Shown here in pieces: positions 51,782-60,036 of a stretch of DNA of 64,000 bases. The DNA comes from JAJRQY01 sp965224435 (GTDB lineage: Bacteria; Actinomycetota; Acidimicrobiia; Acidimicrobiales; SZUA-35). The DNA lies in the NCBI GenBank assembly GCA_965224435.1, contig OZ245048.1, forward strand, positions 4,278,001-4,342,000, read 5' to 3'. The position numbers were made by a program, and so were the translations under genes. The notes under the pieces were generated by a model, which saw only the letters and a program-made list of their open reading frames with translations, ran no database searches and was not told the DNA's origin. Each line of letters starts with the position of its first letter. Position 1 is the first letter of the stretch.

Positions 51782-51855
51782 GCGCCTGTAGCTCAATTGG
51801 ATAGAGCATCTGATTACGGATCAGAAGGTTGGGGGTTCGAGTCCCTCCAGGCGTA
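51782..51855 (+). tRNA. tRNA-Arg (anticodon ACG)
   Basis: Acceptor GCGCCTG pairs with CAGGCGT (first pair G-U), D-arm AGCTC..GAGC, anticodon stem TCTGA/TCAGA with loop TTACGGA (ACG) and T-loop GGTTCGAGTCC. CCA not encoded. Confidence 0.95.
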
Positions 51856-51861
51856 CGACGC

Positions 51862-51895
51862 GAATCCCTTACTTCGGTGAGGGATTCTGTCGTTT
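51862..51895 (+). terminator. tRNA-Arg terminator with UUCG tetraloop
   Basis: GAATCCCTTAC and GTGAGGGATTC pair over eleven positions (one G-T) around a TTCG loop closed by C-G, the very stable cUUCGg form, then TGTCGTTTT. The following 160 bases to 52057 contain nothing that I can assign. Confidence 0.88.
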
Positions 51896-52057
51896 TGGGG
51901 TTCTTGAAGTCCCCCGGATCTGGGTTAGCTGGGTTTGGTCACCACCGTGTATGAACGGGTTGGTGCCAGATCCAGAACGAACGAAGTTGTACGGTTCAAT
52001 TAATTCCGTACCTGTCGCGCAACTAGGAGAATTGAGCCGGATGGCCGCCCGTGAGCA

Positions 52058-53074
52058 CTACGGTCGCGAGTGTTCCAGCATCCGGAGATAGCCGCTGTCT
52101 CGAACCACGGAGATGATGTCCGCTACGGACACGGTCAGACGATCAGCGTCTTGCTTACCAGTGGGCGAGATCAGTTCGAGCACAACCTCATCGCCGATGA
52201 GAGACTGCACTCTCGCAACGAGGAGCTCTTGGGCCCCTGTTGCGACAAAGCGAAACTCCAGAAGGAAGCCTGAGTCCAGAGAACGCGTCAGAAGGCTACG
52301 AAGCGTCGAGTGCTGGTTCAGCGAATCATATGGAGGAGTACGTGATCCTCGCGGCAGAACCTCGGAGCGCTCCCGGGAGACAATCTCATGATCGAGAATC
52401 CACGCCAAGCCATCGAATCGGCCATCTTGTTCAAATTGACACCATGATGAGAACCCATCGACGTCCACGGGACCAAGAGGAGCCATGACGAGCGACTCGT
52501 GACCTCGGTCCCAGCTGACTGCCTGCATGTCCAGGCCCTTTGCCCAGCTCACGTCACTGTTATCTACGATCTCCCATTCGACAGCCTGAAGGTTTGAAAC
52601 CTCAAAGGGAATCGAGTCATCGCCGGACCCCGAATTGAGGCTCAGGCCGACACCGTCACTATCTACTGCGCCGACCAGTCCCATGGTCTTTGATTCAGTA
52701 CCACCACTCTTGGTGTAGATGGTCGTCAGGAGTTCGAGTTGCGCCAGACTGTTCAGCAACTCGGTCCATCTGCCTTGGATCTTGCCTAAGGGTTGCGGCG
52801 CCCTGGGATTCGAAAGGAAGTAGGCGACCTCCGGACTGGACTCGTCCAACGCAGCAATCGAACTGATTTCATCAGTCGAGATTGCCAACCAGCCTCCAGG
52901 AATCCCGTTGTGATTGAAGAACTCAACCACAAGGAATTCAGAGTCATCCGGAAGACTCAGGGCTCCACTCGTCAATGCGTAGGCCCGGTCCCATTCAACA
53001 GAGCCAAGCTCCGGTGGTTTATCCACATTGGACTCGCCCCAGGGCAGTGGGTAGGGCGCCTTGTTGGGAACCAT
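52058..53074 (-). CDS. Hypothetical protein, beta-rich
   Basis: A 338-residue protein with no signal peptide and no membrane helix, rich in Ser, Asp, Glu and Leu, with probable beta strands (EFLVVEFFN, GGWLAISTDEISSI, DEVVLELISP). I do not recognise the family. ATG 53074 overlaps the stop of the acetyltransferase gene (TGATG), so they are translated together. Compared with its neighbour its composition is less GC-biased. Confidence 0.7.
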   Translation of the reverse strand: MVPNKAPYPLPWGESNVDKPPELGSVEWDRAYALTSGALSLPDDSEFLVVEFFNHNGIPGGWLAISTDEISSIAALDESSPEVAYFLSNPRAPQPLGKIQGRWTELLNSLAQLELLTTIYTKSGGTESKTMGLVGAVDSDGVGLSLNSGSGDDSIPFEVSNLQAVEWEIVDNSDVSWAKGLDMQAVSWDRGHESLVMAPLGPVDVDGFSSWCQFEQDGRFDGLAWILDHEIVSRERSEVLPRGSRTPPYDSLNQHSTLRSLLTRSLDSGFLLEFRFVATGAQELLVARVQSLIGDEVVLELISPTGKQDADRLTVSVADIISVVRDSGYLRMLEHSRP

Positions 53075-53661
53075 CACTGGGCTGGGCGGAGCATGCCCCA
53101 CATGTGCGGGCCGTCGAGGGGTACGTCCCACTCGCGACTCACCTCAAAACCGTGGTGGCGGTAGTAGGCCACATTCTCCAAGGTTTCGGTCTCCAGGTAA
53201 CACGGCACCCCAGCCTCATCGGCCAAAGCAAAACCTTCGGCCATCAGTGTGCGTCCCAATCCCTGACGCTGCCAATCTGGGTGAGTACCCAACAGGTTCA
53301 AGTACCAGTGTTCCTCAGTCGGAGCCATCTCGGCCAAGATCCCACGAATGGCAACGAAGCGCTCAAACCGGTCCTCGGGGTGTTCCACCTTCTCCCCGGG
53401 CAGATAGTCAAGGTCTTCGCCGACCTCGACTTCGGGCCGACCTGGTCGTTCCCAACCACCGAAGGCCACGACCTCGTCAGTGACCCACAAGGTTCCATCC
53501 TTGGTCCAGCGGCGAAACATGCCAGCAAACAGAGCCGGATAGACCGTCTCATAGTCATCATCGTCCGGGATCAGCCAGCGCATCACGGGATCATCAGTGA
53601 ACGCTCGCATCGCCGTGCGACAGACAACTGCAAGATCATCTTCCCGAGCTAAACGGATCAT
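53074..53661 (-). CDS. GNAT-family N-acetyltransferase
   Basis: A 195-residue acetyltransferase. Acetyl-CoA motif A is in LNLLGTHPDWQRQGLGRTLMAEGFALA, with the expected QxxGxG/A pyrophosphate loop, and the last strands are in YYRHHGFEVSREWDVP. ATG 53661 is used since the longer frame overlaps the divergent hydrolase gene. Substrate is a small amine. Confidence 0.9.
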   Translation of the reverse strand: MIRLAREDDLAVVCRTAMRAFTDDPVMRWLIPDDDDYETVYPALFAGMFRRWTKDGTLWVTDEVVAFGGWERPGRPEVEVGEDLDYLPGEKVEHPEDRFERFVAIRGILAEMAPTEEHWYLNLLGTHPDWQRQGLGRTLMAEGFALADEAGVPCYLETETLENVAYYRHHGFEVSREWDVPLDGPHMWGMLRPAQ

Positions 53662-53683
53662 TGGGGCATCGTAGACTCCGAAG

Positions 53684-54523
53684 ATGGCACGATCACAACC
53701 AACAGTCCCTCCGGCGCGGCGAACACGGTTCACGACAGCATCGATCATTGTCGCTCTCATGTTCAGCGCGGCGGCCTGCGGCTCAACCAACAGCAGCACT
53801 GCTCAAGCGAGTGAAACTGGGTCATCAGTAACGAACGAACCGACAAACAGCCAAACAGATGCAACCGAACCGGACACTGATGCCGGTTCAGACGACACCG
53901 CTGACTCCACTGTCGAACTTGTCTCTGGCTCAGTCGAAGTTGATGGAGGGCTCATCACCACCGTCCGAGCCGATGGTTCCGACGCGAATTCAACTGTTCT
54001 CTTCCTACACGGTGCGGCCTACACCTCTCAAACTTGGGTCCAGAACGAGATCCTGGCAGCAGTCGCCGCAGCTGGCATTGATGTGATTGCCATTGACCTT
54101 CCCGGCTTTGGCACATCGGGGCGAACCGGTCTGGAAGACGAAGAGTTTCTGGCTGGGCTCTTTACCGCCCTCGCCCTTGACCCATACACGACCACCGTCG
54201 TATCACCTTCCATGTCTGGAGGGTTTAGTCTGCCCGCCTTGCGCCAACCGTTCTTCGCCAACCTTGCTGGATATGTTCCGGTGGCTCCCGTCGGCGTTGG
54301 CACCTTCACCTCCGCTGGGCCTGCCCTCAACATCCCAGCCCTAGTGGTTTGGGGAGACGGCGACGGTGGTGATCCCCAAGGAGCAGCCGAAGCCCTGGCC
54401 AGCAGTTTCACCACCAGCACCGTGCTCATCCTTCCCGATGCTGGACACGCCGCCTACCAACAGCAGCCCGAACTGTTCACCCAAGCCCTGATCGGGTTCG
54501 TCGAGCTGAACGAGCCTGGTTAA
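53684..54523 (+). CDS. Alpha/beta-hydrolase lipoprotein
   Basis: A 279-residue exported protein: lipobox in ALMFSAAACGS near residue 32, then an acidic Thr/Asp linker to about residue 75. The hydrolase domain has the oxyanion loop FLHGAAYTSQTW, the nucleophile in SPSMSGGFS (Ser), the acid Asp in VVWGDGDGG and the His in LPDAGHAAYQ. Probably an esterase at the cell surface. Convergent with the AlkB-like gene. Confidence 0.88.
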   Translation: MARSQPTVPPARRTRFTTASIIVALMFSAAACGSTNSSTAQASETGSSVTNEPTNSQTDATEPDTDAGSDDTADSTVELVSGSVEVDGGLITTVRADGSDANSTVLFLHGAAYTSQTWVQNEILAAVAAAGIDVIAIDLPGFGTSGRTGLEDEEFLAGLFTALALDPYTTTVVSPSMSGGFSLPALRQPFFANLAGYVPVAPVGVGTFTSAGPALNIPALVVWGDGDGGDPQGAAEALASSFTTSTVLILPDAGHAAYQQQPELFTQALIGFVELNEPG

Positions 54524-54563
54524 CGCCAGAGCAAGCCCCGGATAGACGGCTAGTCCGGGTGTT

Positions 54564-55223
54564 CTATTGGACGGTGCGAATGGTGATATTGATTCGCTCA
54601 CCAGGATCAGTCAATGGTGATCCATCGGCCAGAACCTTGCTTACGCCATGGAATGAACGCCGGCGTGAGCCACCGAAAACGAAGAGATCACCCGATCGAA
54701 GCTCAATATCGGTCCAAGGCTTGTTGCGATCCGCGTTGTTGCCGAACCGGAAGTTGCACGACGCACCCAAGCTGATCGAAATGACTGGAGAGTCCTCTCG
54801 CTCCTCATTGTCCTGATGCATCCCCATCTTCGCCCCGTTCGCATATCGATTGATGATCGCTGCGTCCGGGCTTGACGACGTCGCTGCGTCCGGGCTTGAC
54901 GACGTCGCCTGGCCGTAGGTGTCGTTGATGGCGCGCCGGGCAAGTTCGGCCAGCTCATTGGGGAAGGGCTTGACTGGCTCACCAGTGGTGTCATCCAGGA
55001 ACCGCGAGTAACGGTACGGGTGCCAATACCAGCCAAGGCAGACAGTGGACACACTCATGAATGTGCCGTTGAGCATGCGGGGGTGCGCTGCTCCGGCTGG
55101 TGGGGCAAGCCAGCCTCGACACAAATCCAACAACTCCACCTGCTCGTCCCAAGTCAGCCAATCTGGAACATGCCAGACCTCATCGTCGAGCCTGATTGAT
55201 TCTCGGGGGAAGAGGCTGTTCAT
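54564..55223 (-). CDS. alkB: AlkB-like 2-oxoglutarate/Fe(II)-dependent dioxygenase
   Basis: A 219-residue dioxygenase. Iron ligands are His and Asp in GMHQDNEE and the distal His in SFHGVSK; the 2-oxoglutarate Arg is in RINITIRTV. YANGAKMGMHQD and LGASCNFRFG match the DNA-repair AlkB. Between YGQA and IINRYANG there is an insertion of two identical eight-residue units (TSSSPDAA) coded by a 24-base direct repeat. ATG 55223 is chosen; the longer frame has no ribosome site. Confidence 0.9.
   Translation of the reverse strand: MNSLFPRESIRLDDEVWHVPDWLTWDEQVELLDLCRGWLAPPAGAAHPRMLNGTFMSVSTVCLGWYWHPYRYSRFLDDTTGEPVKPFPNELAELARRAINDTYGQATSSSPDAATSSSPDAAIINRYANGAKMGMHQDNEEREDSPVISISLGASCNFRFGNNADRNKPWTDIELRSGDLFVFGGSRRRSFHGVSKVLADGSPLTDPGERINITIRTVQ
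54857..54904 (-). repeat. 24-base tandem duplication inside the AlkB-like gene
   Basis: 54857-54880 and 54881-54904 are identical. The unit is in frame (eight codons) and would be in a loop of the protein. Confidence 0.95.
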
Positions 55224-55309
55224 TGCCAACCAGTCAACCGTGTCATGATCAAGCCCGCTCACTACACGTATCGGCGCCAACCGAAGTATTCCTTGGCCAC
55301 ACTGATCCC

Positions 55310-56146
55310 ATGAGCGAGACTGCGAATCCAATCGAGATTGTCATTACTGACCCGAACGAGGTGGCGGAAGCCCTCAACTCACCCGACCTTGCTCCGCCAG
55401 CCTGTCCGGCGAATCTCGGCCAGGGTGCTACGGCCCACCTCCGTGATGCCATGGCTCGTTTCAGTAGTGGTGAGGACCATAGGCAGCGACGTCTTGCCAT
55501 CGACCAGGCCATTGCCTCTCTCGATGGCTTTGCATTCGAACAGCAATCGTTCGATCGAGCTAGCTCGTTCCTTGACCGAGCGAGATCAAGCGGACGGGAT
55601 GAGGCCAGCCAAGTCAAGGTGGCCCAGATCATTCCAACCGAGACCTTGGCCAGTGCCCTTGGCATCACCGACTCAGATTTGAACGAGGTGCGAAGCAACA
55701 CCGGGCTGTTAGCAGCTGCAATTGGGCGCGCTGGGCCGGCATCCAAGGAGTCGGATCAAGCCGCCACTCGCCTACTGGGTCGGTTTGCTTCTCATCCTGG
55801 TGGAGCCGTTGCCAACGTCTCCCTGCTCTACCAAAACCACGATGCAACAACCGCCCTCATCACGGCGTTCCTGGAGGGGCACCGTGCTGGATCGCCGCGC
55901 CATAGTGCGCTCCGACGAACAGTTCGCGTGGTCGGGGCTGAAACCACTCTCGACATCACTCCCAGCCAAGAAGGCTCACCAAACCAAGTCGGACCAGCGC
56001 TGACCGTGCTAGCGACGGGCACCGTGCTATCACTCAGCCTTGAGGATCTGAACCTGGAGTTTGGGGCCGGGGCCCATCAATGCCCGGGCGAAGCCGTGGC
56101 CAAGCACATCGCGGCCGGCATCGTTCGAGCTCTTGGCTATTCGTGA
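55310..56146 (+). CDS. Short cytochrome P450-like protein
   Basis: A 278-residue protein. FGAGAHQCPGEAVAKH near the C-terminus is the P450 heme-thiolate signature. HRQRR near residue 55 recalls the HxxxR C-helix, and HDATTALITAFL near residue 183 recalls the I-helix with its Thr. The conserved ExxR of the K-helix is not clear (SALRRTVRV at the expected place), and it is over 100 residues shorter than normal P450s. It could be a reduced or decaying family member. A corresponding frame does not continue upstream or downstream. Confidence 0.75.
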   Translation: MSETANPIEIVITDPNEVAEALNSPDLAPPACPANLGQGATAHLRDAMARFSSGEDHRQRRLAIDQAIASLDGFAFEQQSFDRASSFLDRARSSGRDEASQVKVAQIIPTETLASALGITDSDLNEVRSNTGLLAAAIGRAGPASKESDQAATRLLGRFASHPGGAVANVSLLYQNHDATTALITAFLEGHRAGSPRHSALRRTVRVVGAETTLDITPSQEGSPNQVGPALTVLATGTVLSLSLEDLNLEFGAGAHQCPGEAVAKHIAAGIVRALGYS

Positions 56147-56148
56147 GG

Positions 56149-56430
56149 TCAGTCCCCGAATCCTTCGAAGCCCGCATCCATCTCCGCTTCGGAGAAGGAG
56201 CGGAACGCAATCAAGGTTTGAGTCTTAGCCACGCCATCGAGCTTGGAGATTCCTTCGGTCACGACTCGGGCGATGCCGTCGTGGTCAGGAACCTTGACCA
56301 CGGCCACAATGTCGGCCAGCCCACCGGCTACCGAATGCGCCTCATGAACACCGGCAATAGCGGCAACCTGGGGAGCTAGCCCGGCAATGGCGTCAGCCGT
56401 TGCTTCAATCAGAACAATTGCAGTAACCAC
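56149..56430 (-). CDS. Stand-alone Lrp/AsnC ligand-binding (RAM) domain protein
   Basis: A 93-residue alpha/beta sandwich: VTAIVLIEATADAIAGLAPQVAAIAGVHEAHSVAGGLADIVAVVKVPDHDGI and TQTLIAF match the RAM domain of Lrp/AsnC regulators without the DNA-binding half. Such proteins modulate full-length Lrp homologues or act as small-molecule sensors. Convergent, two bases from the P450-like stop. Confidence 0.88.
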   Translation of the reverse strand: MVTAIVLIEATADAIAGLAPQVAAIAGVHEAHSVAGGLADIVAVVKVPDHDGIARVVTEGISKLDGVAKTQTLIAFRSFSEAEMDAGFEGFGD

Positions 56431-56725
56431 AACACTCCCCTACTCAATCTCATGTCAACGAGTTCGACTCTAGTCGCCTGGCGCGACGTCATCACCAACC
56501 GCTCCAGAGGTACCAAGCCCGAACCTCATGCGCAGTTCATCAGGTTCATTGCTCTACCCTGCTCCGAATGAGCAACCGGTTGGACCAATTCCGTAGGAAT
56601 ATCGCTCAGGCATTGGCACCACAACCGATCCTCAACCTCACTGTTCGGGTCTCCCCTTTACGACCTGGATCGCCTGGCGAAAGCTCACAACAAGCACCAA
56701 TGCCGGATCGCCTGATTCTAGAGCG
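56431..56725. other. Intergenic stretch before the glycan locus
   Basis: About 295 bases with no supported gene or obvious repeats. The divergent promoters for 56149-56430 and 56726-57940 must be here. Confidence 0.6.
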
Positions 56726-57940
56726 ATGAAACACCTTCGTAGGGGCCAAGGAACGTCGAACAATGTGCGCCTCTTGATGATCACCACCACGTTTCCCGGC
56801 GAACTGGGTGACGGTACGCCGGAGTTCGTATTCACACTTGCCCGAAGCCTCCCCGGTATAGACGTGACCATCGTTGCGCCACGAATTCGCGGCGGAGTGC
56901 TCCATGAGTCCGTCGGCAACGTGCGGATCATTCGGGCTCCGTACGCTCCTCGCCGCTTTGAGAATTTGGCTGATGACGCCATCGTCCCAACCCTACGGGC
57001 CCATCCAATCAAGTTTCTACAAGTACCCAGCCTTGTCATTTCCTTGGCGGTCACCTCACTCGTCACAGCCATCAAGCACCGCAGCCAGGTGATCCATGGT
57101 CACTGGATCTTGCCAGGGGGCTTCCTGGCGATGCTTGTAGCCAAGCTGATCCGGCGGCCCTACATCGTGACAGCCCACGGAGCTGACATCCATACCCTGA
57201 CCGGCAAGCAGGCCATCCAGGCAATGAAGCTGGTCTTGCGCAACTCTTCAGCCAACTATCCGGTATCCAATGAAATCCAGGAGCTTCTCAACCAGCTGGA
57301 ACCTGGCGCTGCTGCCCAAATCACTCCAATGGGTGTTGACTACAACCGGTTCGAATCAATCCGAGCACAACGGTCTCCGACTAGCCAGAGCTTGCTTTTC
57401 GTTGGTCGACTAGCCGACAAGAAGGGTGTCGATATCCTCCTGCAGGCGCTGGCCCAGGCCGAAGTCGAGGCCACTCTGACTGTTGTCGGTGACGGGCCAG
57501 ACCGCGCCAAGCTAGAGCAACTGGTTTCCGAACTGGGACTGTCGGGTTCGGTCACATTTCTCGGCAATCAAACCCAGGAGCAAGTTTTTGAACACTATCG
57601 GACAAGCTCCGTTCTGGTTATCCCATCGCGGGTGGCGAAGAACAATGACAAGGATGGAACTCCGGTAGTACTCATGGAAGCGATGACTTGTGGAATACCG
57701 GTCATCGTCGCTGGCCTAGCCGGCCTCGCTGAGCAAGTCGATCACCAGTCAACCGGTTTGGTGTTTCCTCCAGGAGACGTTGCCGTACTGGCCAGGCTCA
57801 TCGAGGACCTTCTCGGTGATTCAGACCTCGCCGAACAACTGAGCGCTGCGGCGAAGCTCCACTCCCAGGGGCACCTCGACGCCGCCATCATCGGTCGCCG
57901 AATGGCTGATGACATTCGGCGTGTAGTCACCGAGAATTGA
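56726..57940 (+). CDS. Glycosyltransferase family 4
   Basis: A 404-residue GT-B glycosyltransferase. The N-domain acceptor loop is TTTFPGELGDGTPEFVFTLAR; the nucleotide-sugar region is GRLADKKGVDILLQAL and VGDGPDRAKLEQL; the ExxxxxxxE motif is in EAMTCGIPVIVAGLAGLAE. It likely adds a hexose to a lipid-linked glycan on the cytoplasmic face. First gene of the right-hand glycan locus, convergent with the family 2 transferase gene. Confidence 0.92.
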   Translation: MKHLRRGQGTSNNVRLLMITTTFPGELGDGTPEFVFTLARSLPGIDVTIVAPRIRGGVLHESVGNVRIIRAPYAPRRFENLADDAIVPTLRAHPIKFLQVPSLVISLAVTSLVTAIKHRSQVIHGHWILPGGFLAMLVAKLIRRPYIVTAHGADIHTLTGKQAIQAMKLVLRNSSANYPVSNEIQELLNQLEPGAAAQITPMGVDYNRFESIRAQRSPTSQSLLFVGRLADKKGVDILLQALAQAEVEATLTVVGDGPDRAKLEQLVSELGLSGSVTFLGNQTQEQVFEHYRTSSVLVIPSRVAKNNDKDGTPVVLMEAMTCGIPVIVAGLAGLAEQVDHQSTGLVFPPGDVAVLARLIEDLLGDSDLAEQLSAAAKLHSQGHLDAAIIGRRMADDIRRVVTEN

Positions 57941-57961
57941 CACCATGTTGACGTAGCGCAC

Positions 57962-58969
57962 CTAGCTCGTTTGCTCAGGCCCGCTCTCATGCCGAACTCC
58001 GGCCACATAATGCGGCGGTTCCACGCCAGCCTCAAGCTCAAGTCGACGCACCTTTTCCAGAATTCTCTGGGAAAGCATTCGATGGCTAGCAACCAGGTCA
58101 GCAACAATGGCCATGGCCAAGACTTGGATTCCAGCGAGCGAGAAGATGGCCCCAACAACGATCGATTGAAGATGGCCAGACGAGTCACCATTGACCAGCC
58201 AGTCATACACAAAGGGGGAGAATGCAGCGGAGGCCGCAACCCAAAGTAGTAGAGCAAGAGCGCCAAAGAACCTGAGCGGTTCATAAGCCGCAAACACTCG
58301 GCCAATCGTCAAAGCATTCCGGCGGATATAGCCCCACATCGAACCGAACAGTCGCGACTCTCGCAACTTAGCGTTAGTGCCCACAGGAATAGAAACGATG
58401 GCAGAGTTCAGCCGACCGGCTTGTATTAGCGACTCAATCGTGTATGTATAGCGATTGACGACAATCAATTGGATCGCAGCATCACGGCTATAAGCCCGAA
58501 AGCCTGACGTGGCGTCTGGAACTTGAGTGTTCGAGGCCCACCGAACTACCCATGAGCCAAGCACCTGCAGCCGAACCTTCAACCCTGAGAATTCCTCAAT
58601 GTTCCGGACATCTCGATCACCAACGACGAGATCCGCCTGTCCTTCAACAATGGGTGCAACCAGTGCAGGAATGCAGCTGGCATCATACTGATTGTCGGCA
58701 TCAGTGTTCACAATCACATCGGCACCAAGCTTGAGGCAGGCATCCAGGCCAACTTGAAACGCCGCCGCCAGGCCACGATTCATGGGAAGTTTGATGATGT
58801 GATCGACTCCGAGTTCACGGGCGACCTCTATTGTTCTGTCAGTGCTCCCGTCATCAATGATGAGCCATTCGACGACGGAGAAGCCAGGTACTTCACGTGG
58901 AAGATCAGCGATCGATATTGGAAGCTGTAGCTCTTCGTTGAGACACGGGATCTGAATTATTAGCTTCAC
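57962..58969 (-). CDS. Glycosyltransferase family 2, polyprenyl-phosphate sugar type
   Basis: A 335-residue GT-A enzyme. The donor motif is IDDGSTDRT, the DxD-type metal site is TDADNQY, and LIQAGRLN then SIPVGTNAK follow. Residues 230-300 form two membrane helices at the end. Similar enzymes load mannose or glucose on polyprenyl phosphate or extend O-glycans. ATG 58969. Confidence 0.9.
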   Translation of the reverse strand: MKLIIQIPCLNEELQLPISIADLPREVPGFSVVEWLIIDDGSTDRTIEVARELGVDHIIKLPMNRGLAAAFQVGLDACLKLGADVIVNTDADNQYDASCIPALVAPIVEGQADLVVGDRDVRNIEEFSGLKVRLQVLGSWVVRWASNTQVPDATSGFRAYSRDAAIQLIVVNRYTYTIESLIQAGRLNSAIVSIPVGTNAKLRESRLFGSMWGYIRRNALTIGRVFAAYEPLRFFGALALLLWVAASAAFSPFVYDWLVNGDSSGHLQSIVVGAIFSLAGIQVLAMAIVADLVASHRMLSQRILEKVRRLELEAGVEPPHYVAGVRHESGPEQTS

Positions 58970-59100
58970 CCGACTCCTCTCAAGACCAGACGAGGATAAC
59001 AGGCTGCCAACTAGCTTTGCTCGATGCAGACCCCATCGAAACTGGCTCGTGGCCCAACCGACTGAGGGGTCAGGCCACAGATTTTTCTTTGGTCAAATGC

Positions 59101-60036
59101 TCAGCGAGTCGACTCAGTCCTCAATCCAAGCTGGCCGAGCACGAAGAAGACAAGATCGACCAGGATCGAGAACAGGCGTGCTACAGCGGTGATCGCCACC
59201 GCTATCTCAAACGGCATGATGGCGGGGAGTAGTACAAGCTGGATACCTTCTCGCACCCCGATCCCACTAGGAGCAAAGATCGACGCAATCCCAACCGCAC
59301 CAGCAATATTGAAAACGGCAACCACGTAGAAGAAGTCGCTGTAGCTAAGCGGATGCATTGAACTGGTCAAGAAAAAGTAAGAAGAACCACTAATGAAGTA
59401 GCCAACGATGTAGAGCAGGAACGCTCGGGCCACGACTCGGTTCGAGACTTGCATTCCATCCGAATCAACCTGTTTACGAACCACACGCAAGAGAAGTTGG
59501 ATCACCCGGTTGAAGACTGCCGGAACAGCCAGAATGGTGAGCAGGGCGCCACCGATCAAGATGATGTAGCGAACGCGGGCATCAATAGCGTCGAATCTGG
59601 GGTCGAACGCCAAGAAGCCAACAGCAACAGCAAAAGTTGCGATGACTTGAACAAGAGCCTCCAAGACCGAGGAAACAGCCAGCTGCTTCTTGGGCACGCC
59701 ATGACCAGAGGCGAAAAAGACTTTCCCTCCAATCCATGCCACCTTGCCTGGCAAGTACCGCCCAAGCCATGCCTTGGAGTAGACACCGCTGAGGGATCGA
59801 AATGACGGCAGTCCTTGAGCTCCAAGTTCCAACAGGATTCGTTGCCAGATGAATACCCCCCAATAGCGGAATGCCAGACCAACGATCGTCGCAAGCAAAG
59901 CGGGCAATAACCGAAACTTGAGCCCTTCCAACTGTGAGTAGTCGAATTGCCTCAGATAAATCATGAGGAAGACGAGAACAAGGGCGTAGAAAGCTCCCGT
60001 GATCGGGCGGCGCCAGCTTATTGAACTGTCGCTCAC
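59101..60036 (-). CDS. UPF0104/AglD-like membrane protein (lysylphosphatidylglycerol synthase transmembrane type)
   Basis: A 311-residue integral membrane protein with about eight helices: FYALVLVFLMIYLRQFDYSQL at the N-terminus, GVYSKAWLGRYLPGKVAWIGGKVFFASGHGVPKKQLAVSSVLEAL (the conserved RYLPGK loop), and IFAPSGIGVREGIQLVLLPAIMPFEIA near the C-terminus. These are flippase-like proteins often found next to glycosyltransferases. Its GTG overlaps the HPr-kinase-like gene's stop by four bases. Confidence 0.86.
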   Translation of the reverse strand: MSDSSISWRRPITGAFYALVLVFLMIYLRQFDYSQLEGLKFRLLPALLATIVGLAFRYWGVFIWQRILLELGAQGLPSFRSLSGVYSKAWLGRYLPGKVAWIGGKVFFASGHGVPKKQLAVSSVLEALVQVIATFAVAVGFLAFDPRFDAIDARVRYIILIGGALLTILAVPAVFNRVIQLLLRVVRKQVDSDGMQVSNRVVARAFLLYIVGYFISGSSYFFLTSSMHPLSYSDFFYVVAVFNIAGAVGIASIFAPSGIGVREGIQLVLLPAIMPFEIAVAITAVARLFSILVDLVFFVLGQLGLRTESTR

